Below the pieces are notes generated by a model. The model had not been told where the DNA came from and searched no databases. It was given only the letters and a program-made list of their open reading frames with translations. Shown in pieces: positions 45,301 through 57,300 of a DNA stretch of 64,000 bases; position 1 is the first letter of the stretch; each line of letters opens with the position of its first letter. The translations under genes were made by a program, and so were the position numbers. Location: contig OX235273.1 of NCBI GenBank assembly GCA_944472155.2, forward strand, positions 107,716,582-107,780,581, written 5' to 3'. The stretch is from Trichobilharzia szidati (Eukaryota; Platyhelminthes; Trematoda; Strigeidida; Schistosomatidae).

Positions 45301-48300
45301 AGTTTGAATGCCACTCTAATTTCTGCTTTATTAAGAGTCCTACTTAGGGCCTTAGATGTCCCCTTCTTGTATGGTAAAACTGTCGATGCCTTATATTCTG
45401 TCTTATTTATGTCATCATCACTCGTTTCAGCATTATTTTTATCGTCATTAGTATTATTTCCATTTACCGTTGTATGATGTTAATGTCACCTGATAACAAC
45501 GAAAAAATCATTGCAATGAAACGAGCAGAATAATTTAAACGTGTAGATGGTTGTAGGTGCATTGGTGTCTCCGTGCCAGAATGCCCACCAGCCACGCCGG
45601 AGACCCAAGTTCAGTTCTTTGCCGACGCGCTCCTGAACCACGCACGGTTGGCAAAAAGTCCGGAAACGAGGAGATACCACAGCTACTGAAACTTCACAGC
45701 TTGGAAATCTACGTTTCAATGGGAAGCGTAGATGGTTATTGATATTTATATCACTTGAGTGCTCGCCTGAGAGGTTTTCCCCCACACTATACTTTTATAG
45801 TTAATATATAGAAATACAAGGTAGAGTTTATTAAGATGCTACGTCATAAAGTCTGCTAACTAAAATTGTTAGTTAATTGACGTCTTTTAAAATACTGAAC
45901 CAGGTTGGATGCGACAGATTAGTGGTTTAAACAAAATAGGATTATTTAGTTATTTAAGCAGGTTATAATTGCTAAGGTCAGCTATATGTGTGCTTTAATC
46001 AGTGTAAATTCTAATAAGCCTGGCAACCTTTTGGTAAGTTAGATAAATTCTTCAACAAGGAAAGAAGACTGTTGTCAGTGAAGCATAAAAAGTTATATAA
46101 CATCTAAAAGTCTGGTGGAATCTACAACTGAATGTGCTTGAATGTATACTTCAGTAATAAAGCTTGATTTCCGGAGTTTTGTTAGGTAACGGACTGTGAA
46201 CGAACCAGTATATTCTCCACATCCGTGTTTTATAAAAACAAAGACGTTTGGAAATTGAAAAAAGCACTGTGACTTAGTCGAAGAAATCATATTTGTGTAA
46301 AAATGTTAATTTGGTTAGTTAGTTCAAGACGTTTACTCACCGTCAACTTTGAAAAGTCAACTCAGATATGATGGGGAAGATTTGTAGCTCAGATGGATAA
46401 TTTTGATGTGGTTGTGTTCTCTGAGCTGGATAGTTAATTTGCGAAGCTTTCATTTCCCTACTAGGCAACATCTTCAGCACATACTTCAATTTGTTGAAGT
46501 CAGCTTTTAGATATCTCCACGAGTTTATTGGTCATCTCCCCTTGCTAACGTGGACGTGATTGGTCGTCAAAAGATATGACATCCACTCCCTCACATCACT
46601 ACATACAGACAACCACGGAAATCAATTCGACTGGAGCAACCAGCGTTCAAATATTAGACAGAGGAAACAACAAGAATGCTAGAGAAATTTTTAGAAGCTT
46701 GGTATTCCAGTGAATCATCAATCAACAGGCACATCGAGATAGACAAAATTTACCAACCGATAAGAAGTGAATCTCACACACAGAGGGTCAAAGTTAAAGT
46801 CAAGGGAACAATCAGTTCCAATACAAGTCGCCTAGAGGATGTGAAAACACACAAAAACAACCAATCACGTTCAAGGTGGTCAGCCCGAATAGCTGGATCA
46901 GTGGTAATGTGTCTGACTGCAGCACTAGCTGACGCGGGTTCGAATCTCAGAAGTGAAATGAGTTCCTTCAAGGTTGCAGATACGCCTTGCTGACTGACTG
47001 GTGAGTGACAACTTGCACGAAACCTAAGTCGAAGGCTTTCTGCCAATTGCCTCTAACTATCTAATACCAACAATTCACAGCGCACCGTGATGGAGAGTTA
47101 CCTAGCATGGTGGCCACACTGCAAACTTAACTGATAAAAGTCAGTCTTCACCAAAGATAGGAATAGACACATTATACTAGTTAACGACTAGTGTCCAATC
47201 AAAGTGCAGATTGAATTCCAACTCAATAGGTAACTTTGTCACCTGAAAGTCTCGTGTTCGCCTGCTGATGAGGTTATGAGTGTTGAGTACTGCTAAAGCA
47301 TCCAAAACAAGAAACATTTGGGTTCATCACGATATCTACACTGAACCATCGCGGCTACCTTTGACTCTTCTGTGTCTAATATTTGTTATGAACAATTTTT
47401 TTTGTTTAATTATTACTCTACATACCTGAAAACGAAGTGATATCTACTGTCTGACTAATTTTTTACAGCCAAAAAAGAAAATCAAGCGTAAATCACGGAC
47501 ATTATCTTTGAAAAGCAATGAAAAGGCTAAACTGGTCAATAAAAAGGTAATATTATGTAGTTTGAATCTAATGCTTTTACTTGATACTTGTAAAATGAAT
47601 TTAGTACGCCTGTGTACTGCTGTTTGTAGACAAACAGCAATGATTCTGTTTATTACTGCAAACAGGATATTAGAAGAATAAAATTCGAATTTTATTGGTT
47701 GGTTACTATTCTGATAATCTAAACAATCTTAGTGGACTTGATTGAATTTTGGATTTTCCCGTCGATTGATTGGACCGAAGTACTCGGTCTCAGGTTGACA
47801 TGTAGGCTTCTTGAGCAGATGCTTCGACGATGTCTGGGCATTTAATTAGCATTTAATTGGTGAATGGTGACTAACAGTGGATAACGCTTTGGCGTTTGAA
47901 ACCATGGTCACTGGGTTCGAGCCTCGGTGGGAACATCATCACTCACTGAGAAATGCAGGTACATCCAGATGATGAGTCCCAAATAGGACGAAATGCGCAT
48001 CCTGGATTCCACTGCTAGTCACCATCCACCAATTAAATCTTAGTGGACTGTTCAGTGTTCAATGGAGTGAAGAGTGCATACTGCTTAGTTGATGCTGGCT
48101 GGCGGTTGTATCCATGATACACATTTCGTCCTGTTTAAGGGCTCGTCATCCGGATTACCGTCCATCTCAGTGTGTAGAGCATACCGGGAAATGAAAGAAT
48201 CATCAAAATAATCTTGTGCTTCCAACTTTGTAGTATCATTTTTGAAGGAAGCATCATGCAACGTATATTTCATTGTTAACCCCCTATTTTCAAATATTCA

Positions 48301-51300
48301 TGGAAACTATCCTGTAAGATGGTCAGTTATATAGGTTTGACTACAATATCAGGGTCAATAAGGCCATTGGAGCATTGGAATCTAGACAAATCTAGGGTGT
48401 CAGATCCTTTGCAGTTTAATGATCTAGAGAAACAGTTTATCCATTGTAATGCATCTAGTCAGAAGAGGTAATATAATTACATGGAGAGAGAGAAAAGTTA
48501 ATCACCGAGTTTCTGTTCATCGAGTCAGCAGCATACATCTGCAATCGAAATGCCGCAACGTTTATTCATCACCATGAAAAACATGGCAGACGAAGGCGTA
48601 CATTGATATGATAATGGAAAACAGAAAGATTGAGTGAAGAAATATTTACTTTTCAATTAGATCCTCATCTTCGGCTCTACTCTAATATATATCCATAGCA
48701 TTTTTATTACAATACACAACAGTTTACCAAACAAGTGGTGATATGTTTGTTAACAATAATTAAAGTGTCAAAATGTCAATGGGTTGATAATAAACGAAGA
48801 AAATCAACACACATTTAAAAGGTAGAAATGGATAGAATAAATTAATTTTACAAGGATAACATGTAATTAAAGATGAAGTGGTAAAAATAAAAATAAAATA
48901 ATTTGGACAATTATAATTTAATAGGGGGAGGGGGGCGACGTAGTCCTATCTTGTAACGATGGCCACGGTAAGGAAAGTGGCTGTACAAATTTCTTCTGTA
49001 CACATAGGCTTGGTTTCTTCTGGTGGATTCCGATTGCTTCAGCTGTCTGTAGAAGACGAACTCGTGGAGCAAAGTTAAGATTAGTCGGAATGCGATCAAT
49101 AATTTTAAATTCAGTATTCACATCAACCTTATGCTCAGTATCAACAAGGTGTGCTAAAGTAGAACTAAGAATAGATCTTGTTTGTCCCTTGCTTAACCAC
49201 GCTGGATGATGTTCAGAAATACGACGATGAAACTGCCTAATTGTACCCCCAATGTAGCTGTCTCCGCAGCTGCAGTCAAACTGGTAGACACACATATGAT
49301 AATGAACAATAAATTGTGCTCGAAACATCATGCGTCCTTGTATTTTTTATCAAATAAACTTGTCCAATACGAGACTACTATTAGTCAGTACCCTCATTCA
49401 TTGTATCTTCATACAAAAAAGGTTTCTAAACATATTTCAGGAAACAACTGTTAAGCTTTTAACGTTAGGAAGAAAATAAAAGACACTTCAGTGAGGCAAA
49501 TCTACTTTACCGACGTAATCATCTTCAGAGGGTGTAGAGTCGTATTTTTATTTACTTAGGGTGTACATTAGTCTTCCACTGATATAATTACTCAGAAATA
49601 GCTTTTTTAAGTAAAATCAAAGTTGAAAGATTACATAACAGTCAACAGCAGAATAGAAGAATGGGTTTGAGACTGGATAAGGCTGAAATTCTTATTGAAT
49701 GAGACGAAAGGTAGTTGAATATCCACACGCAAGAAGTGAAGAGGGTGAGAAAATATACAAAAGGAATATGTAAGAGCGATAATAGTGAATAATTTACCAA
49801 AAATAAAAGCGAACGATCAGGGAAGAGATTAAGTTCATGTTAGGAAAAGAGACTGAAGTCTTTCTTACATACAGAGTTCGGGGTTATATTGACGCATCGC
49901 TAGTGCCATCGTCATGCACAAACGCTGACACCTAACACCACTTCCACCACTTGGTTTCATCTTGTAGATAATCTTAAAAGATGACTCTGGAGCTGCATGG
50001 CATAAGTTCACCAAGCACTCGGAAATTGAGCTAGTAACTGTCATTTGTTTTATTCCTTCACGTTCTCAGTGGAATATAGGGCTTCAAGCTAGAGGCTTGA
50101 AGTTTCTGTAGCAGTGTTTATTTTAATAGGATGGGGTTGCTAGCCTCACACCTAACCTTCCCTCTTTACTAGTCTTATTTCTAGCTAAGCGAGGTAAAGG
50201 AGTGCGTTGGTGGCCGGGGATCGAACCCCGGACCATGTGCATGGTTGGTGAGCGTCCTAACCGCTGTGCCACCGACGCGCCAACTATTTTACATTTTATT
50301 TTAGAAGCCACTTTTGATTCACTTCCTTTGTTGCTTAGCAATAGATTACTAGAAATCCAGATGACGAGTCCCAAATAGGACGAGATTTGTATCCTGGATT
50401 CCACTGCTAGTCACCATCTACCAATTAAATTCAGATTACTAAACAGTTTTGGTAAATGTAGACATGATTGTACAGCCTCTGAAGATGGTTTTGTCGATAA
50501 AGTGAATCTTCTTCGCGGAATTTTCGTCTTTTATTTTTCTCATAACAACTCTATTTTGTTTCACAATAATTTTCACTTCTTCTTTCTACAACTGAAACTG
50601 TTGCTTCTCTATGCAAGCGTGCTATAGAAGGCGTCACCAATATATTACTTAAAAAAGTTTTGTCAGCAACACCCGCTGCATTATTACTATCATTGGGAAC
50701 TCGAAAAATATACAGAATTGAAAATGCTATACAGTAAAAACGGGAAAATAAATTCATTTAATAGATTATCTTATTAAGGAGAACAGTATATATGTATATA
50801 CTATTAGGGTTACATGAATACAGTTGAATTAAAGCGAAAAGAACGATAATGGTTAAATGTAGGATGAAGTTACTGGATTGTCTAGTGAAACGTAGTGATC
50901 ATTGAGGTCTATCAAGTCGAGCAGGTAATTGCTGGTGGTAATGTCATATATGGTAAAACGGTAGAATTTGGAATTTACGCTTCATTGAATTCTTTCTCAC
51001 TGGCCGAACAGTGAAGGGGCTTAACTTGTACACTGAAGATGCTGGATTCAGTTCGCGGTGAGTGCCGCTGATGGGTCTCAAACTCAGATGAAACAGTGTC
51101 TTGTACTAGTTGGCTTTCATTGGTTCTCTAAGTGATGTCATTTGGCCTTCTAACACATGAGTAGATGATATTTTGTGAGAACGGCCTAAATATCCTGTAA
51201 AATGGTTAGCGCGAAGTCATTTGAATTAAGGTTGACATAGTAATTATAATAATATATATTCTCATTTTTTGTACAAGAGGGACGCCAGTTTACAGGCATC

Positions 51301-54300
51301 ATCAATATGATAAATTACATACACGATTAGTAAGCATATTTAACAATAATAATGTAATAAAATAAATATTTTTTCCTACCTGTGTAGGACACACCAATTG
51401 TACAGGCATGGATAAGTATTATTTAAATTACATAAATTTGGTTTATGGTTAAATTACATGGTTGCTGTCGTTTTTGTCTTTGGTTTGTGGGAACAATATG
51501 ATAACTAGTCATTCAATGGAGCACATCAAGAAATAGAGAAATATTGTCTTCGCATTAACAAAAAAAACCCAAGTATGTTTTGGATGGATTACAAATACTT
51601 GGGAAAAAATTAAGCTTGAAGTCATTCCCCCACATAACTCTGGTGTGTACGGCATCGAGTCTTATTCTTGATTTATATCCAAATTTGGTAATAATTTAAA
51701 ATAAGTGATACACTTGTATACTTTTGTCAGCATTTTCATCGTAACATCACAAGTGAATTGTACTCAATGTAGACTAATAATAATGATAGTTTATATTTTC
51801 TTATAAACGGGTGTTTTCAAGAAATGCAAGCTATTTTGACAGACACAATCAGTTATGTTATAAATTACAATCGTGAAGTATTATAAATTAGTACTTTTTC
51901 ATTGGTATAAAGGTATATTTCACAACTGTAATCCAGGTTGCGTCTTGGGGAAAGGTAATGCGTATTTCACGAGGCAGTTGTAAGATATGGGACCAATAAT
52001 GTTTGCAGACTTGATGCTAATCTAAGTCTTCGTACTAGAAAATAAGTAACATGGCTCATATCCTAAGCTTAACGATGAAGGATATATTTAGGTAATAGTC
52101 ACCTCAGGAATTCTCTTCAGTCTTGGTGTGAATCTTTTTCAAAATTATAAGCACGTCCGTTTGTACAAATTATTTATAATACTACAAAGCAAATTATTGA
52201 TTGTTTGTTTTAGGTGACAGAATCTAAGAAGGATAGCCGTACCGGTGGTCACTGTGCAGTAAGTTTAACTAATATTTCTATTGCTCTTGTAACGACAGAA
52301 GACACGGGGTCAGGCAACAGATCGTTTATTGAGAAAATCAACAAATATTTATAGAGTTTTATATAAATTATTATTAGCGTTATTGGAGGCAGAGAAATAG
52401 CGTCTTCTGATTGATTGTTTTCTTGCTAAAGATTAATCTGTACTGCTCGTGAACGTTTCTTGGAAAGTTAGACCATACATCTGCGAATCGAATTTGGACA
52501 CGTTAAGTTTCCTGTGATTGGTCGTTGAGTTCCTCAAGGTTAGGCTTTGTTATTATTTCTTTTATCATGACCCCGATTCGAAAAGTAAACACGGACGTCA
52601 ATTTGTTCTACAATTTTGGCTTGCAGACAGCTCTCACGACAATCTTATTATTTTGATATGGTTGTGTACACTGAGCTGGATACTTAATTTGCGAAGCTTT
52701 CATCGCCCTACTAGGCGACATCTTCAGCGCATACTTCAATTTGAAGTGAGCTTTCAGATTTCTCCACAACCTGATAAACAACGTTTTCAACGACATCAAA
52801 TTCTCAAGAGAAGAGGAATCAGAGAACAAAATTCCATTTTTGGACGTCTTATTCAAACGAACAACCACAGGGGAATTAGAAACTCAAGTCTATAGAAAAT
52901 CAACTCACACAGACCAAATCCTGAATTACAACAGCAACAATCCAATAGCACACAAGAGGAATCGTATACAAACACTATTCAAGAGAGCCAGGACTCATTG
53001 CAGCACTCCCACCTTAAGGAAAATTGAAGAAAGATATCTCATGGACGTCTTCCAAAATAATGGATATCCACGGAATTTCATCAGAAGACATTTACCCCCA
53101 AGCCAACCTATCAAACCAAAAGCCCCCAAGGAAATCTCAAAGTAACTCACCTTACCACATATAAAGGACATCTCAGAAATCACTACAAGACTCTTCAAAC
53201 CTTTAGGAATTGACGTCGTACACAAACCAACAAAGTCACTTCACTCAATTCTATATCAACCAAAGGACTCAACAGTGAAAGAAGATAAAACCAACATCAT
53301 CTACAAAATAAATTGTATCGACTGCGAAAAACGCTACATTGGGCAAAGTGGACATCTCCTTCGTCTTCGTATCCACGAACATAAGCTAGCCGTCAAAAGA
53401 CATGATATCCACTCCCTCATATCACTACATACAAACAACCACGGACATCAATTCGACTGGGACAACCAGCGTTCAAATATTAGACAGAGGAAACAACAAG
53501 AATGCTAGAGAATTTTTAGAAGCTTGGTATTCCAGTGAATCGTCAATGAATAGACACAACGAGATAGACAAAATTTACCAACCGATAAGAAAGAAACCTC
53601 ACACACACAAAGGGTTAAAGTTCAAGTCAAAGAAACAATCAGTTTCAATACAAGTAGTCTAGGTGTGAAAACACACAAAAACAACCAATCACGTCCAAGG
53701 TCGCCAGGAGAGATGATTAATAAACTCGTGGAGAAATCTGAAAGCTCACTTCAACAAATTGAAGTATGCGCTGAAGATGTCGCCTAGTAGGGCGATGAAA
53801 GCTTCGCAAATTAACTATCCAGCTCAGAGAACACAACCATATCAAAATCATCCACCTGAGTTACAAATCTTCTCTCTCATATCTAAATCTTATTATTGTT
53901 GTTGGTCAAATGATACTAATAGGCTTAAAATCAAATGGTAGGAATATGAATCTCTAACACAGTGTTCTGAGTTAATATAAATGCAAAGATTTCTACGTCT
54001 GAGAGTTTGGATTAGAAATTTTTAAATATTCTGATTGTTATATGTCTTATATGACTTGGATTACGGAGGTCCAATAATGCACTTTACGGATATTGATGCC
54101 AAATCAATTCATGTCTCTTTTCTGTATTAAGCCAAGTTCAGTTGAGCTTACTCAAACTGAAACACGATAGCAGAGGTCGCTTATGAACCCGAATAGCTCA
54201 ATGACACCAATTGGTGGCGTGTCATCAAATCTGTGTTAGATATCAGTTCTTTGAAGTGTGCCTTGGTGACGAGATCCAACAGGTGGTATATAACCTAAGT

Positions 54301-57300
54301 ACAGGATTTCACGTCAGTTTCGTCTTGCCAACTGACACTTTGAATCATAGTCATCTCATCCTGTTATCTTAGTGATTTTGGAGTTCTTTTTAATAAAAGC
54401 TAGCAGGAGACCTTTCATATCTTACGAGTACTTTTTAAATGTTCCTTTCTATCTATAGCCTGATAATAAATGTGCAGTCATTAACCCTTGTGGCGTAAAC
54501 TTTTAAACATTTATATTACACTGGAATAATGGCGACGATTTGTAGCCTGTTTGGATGTCTTCGGTATAGTTGTTTTCTATGAGCAAGGGAGGAGACTTAC
54601 TTGCAAAGCTTTCATTGTTATTCTTGATAACTTCAGGGCTCACTTCAATAAAAGAAGAAAAGATTCTGGGTTTCTAAGTGAATGACTTAACTGTCCCTCC
54701 TGAAGAATCTTACCGTAACTGGCTTTTATCAGAAGATTTCTTATCTTTGTGTTAACTTGTATTACTATTGATGGTCTCGTTTACATGGTTATTTCACCTT
54801 TTTGAATAACAAATTTGATCTGTGTCAACATGTCTGTCAAGTGAAGATTGAAACAAGTTTCACGCTTCTGACTGACTGAATGTCTGAGTTTTAGGAAAGA
54901 TAGATCCTGGATATTACACAGGTGGAATGGATCTGCGCCAATGAGAACTGTTTTAGACTATGTAATCAACAATCTCTAGTATTCCAAGGATTCCAACTGG
55001 GAAGTATAAATCTTCCTACGCGCCTCTAACCGATTCGGTCTTCTAAAAGTTATCAGACATTTTCGGTATATTCCCTGTTTGAAAATTTGACTTTTTCCCA
55101 GTCAAATCGGTCTCCATTGTTGACCATATTTGTTGATTTGAAGGAATATTTGACATTTCTGTTCTTTGGTGGCTGGTTAATCGTCTTGTATTCGAAGTGA
55201 AGCTGTGTGATGTTATTAAGTCTTTCAACTTGTCATAGTTTTGGGTGTTCAATGATTGGCAATTTTAAACTTTGATTTCTTCGTTGTATTGATTAAGTTT
55301 ACAAACACAGATGAATAGGAGGCTTGGAATCAAATGATTTATGGCGTTTTCATGTTAATATATTTATTTTCTGAACGAAAACTTTGATGATCTAGAAATG
55401 AGTAAATGTCAGTGAAACAGAGTGAGTAATTCCTACTGAATATTGCATCGGTGATTCAGTGGCAGAATGTTTGCCAAATCCGCGTATAGTCAGGGTTTGA
55501 TTCCTACGCATGTCATTTTCTGAGAAAAAATTGCTGGGCCTCGTAAATCAGCTGAGAGTTGAATCCTGCCGGAACCCAGCTTTTCATTTCATCTTCAGTC
55601 ATCTCCAACTACATCAGTAAGAGTCCGTCGACCAGTGATTATCTCAGACAGTAACACGATAAATTAACGACCTGTTTTTCTCTTTTATTAACTCAGTACG
55701 TGATTAGGATCAACGGGATAAGATCTGGCTGGAAAGCTCGTATAATGATAAACGGACAGTAAAGTATCACACCGATGATATTCCCGATTTAGGTGGACTG
55801 TATCATGTGGAAGATCGTAGGGTGCGAAAAGAGGTACGCATACTCTGGGCTGATAAGAAGACTGTAGAGGATCTCAGCCTTCTGAAAGATTCATATCTAT
55901 TGTCATACAAACTCAAATATCCACAGGTGAAGGCCAACAAGTTGGTAGGAAAAGCAGCAAAAACAGGAATTCAAGTGTAAATATAGAAGACAAAGTTGAC
56001 AAAAATACACAATCAATGATAGTTAGCGCCAATCACTATCATTGAAAGGATTTGAACAAGGTTACTTCTTCCCTTGTTATCCAGGAAGCATCGTTTTGAC
56101 TACAGGTGGCACAAATGAGGACATCATAGTCAGAGAGTATTAGAAAAACAAGACGTACATTCATTACTTTGGAATCAGCGTCGAAGTATGGTTTACTCAC
56201 TCAGAAGAAAGAAAGAAATCCGGATTTTCAGCATAAATGTCAGGGTAAAGTTTTAAAATAGCGTCCCAAGGGATCCGAACGCATGAGTGACCTCGAGTCG
56301 ACCAATCAGAAAAATGGAGGATTTTTGCATAAAAAATTACGTATATTTACATAAAAAAGCATGAAAATGCATTAAACAGGGTATTTTTTTCTAATATGAG
56401 ATAAAAAGATGTCCCAATTATAGTAGGGAGTTTCAGTTTTTAAATTAAACCAATTACTGTACATGTATTCATCTAGGTGACTAAAAATAACTTGATTCTG
56501 AGAGCCGTTTATAGCTCTTATTCTATTTTTTAGTCTTCCCCTGAAACCTTCTATTGAATTAATATGAGTACCAGTTCTGGGATCGACGAAGTCATCAGAA
56601 AGAATGGTTAACTCGGTGGTGTATATATCCCAAATCAGATAATCCGTTATATGCCGCCCATTCATCCGTGTGAATTGTAGTGCCTGGCAAGACAAGTCTC
56701 TGAATAATAGGGAGAAGAGTGTCAGCACTCCTATCTGGAATAAGTTCATTAAATCCTTTCCGAATTCGGGTGTCGTAAATCCCCAATACCCAAACGTTAT
56801 TTGCTCTAGCACGTCCCCGATTGTATTTCTTCTTTATAAGGACCGTTTCGTCTATATGAACGACACCACCGACTCCGCCCAAAACTTGTGTAATACCGTT
56901 CATTTTCCATGACGCCAAATCTTGACAAAATTGGACTTCAATGTTTCAGCGGCAGTTGATCTCACACCGAGCTTCAAAATCCAGTAATGGCACAGAAACA
57001 GTATATTCGTCAAGGAAAGTTTCGATTTTTCAAAGAAAGTTCCTAGAAGACAATTAACTGAGAGTGTCACTTACCAGTACGAACACTTATTCGTTTCCTA
57101 CACTCTGTACATCTAAATATATATCCATCAATGACCTGGGAATACGGTTGCAGGTTCATTGAAGCACTACAGCTACATTATCCAGGCAGTATTAAAATAC
57201 GTAATCTGGGTGAAATTTGCATCTGAGCGAATGAAAACCGTTCATTTTCGCACTTAAAAATGGTAAGTTTCCTTAATCAACGGGTGGCGAGCGTTCAAGG

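Noticed and set aside
50208..50282. Possible tRNA gene on the minus strand
   Set aside because: The acceptor and T arms look good, but the anticodon stem-loop is too short and the sequence continues into a SINE-A body that recurs elsewhere. It is a tRNA-derived SINE head.
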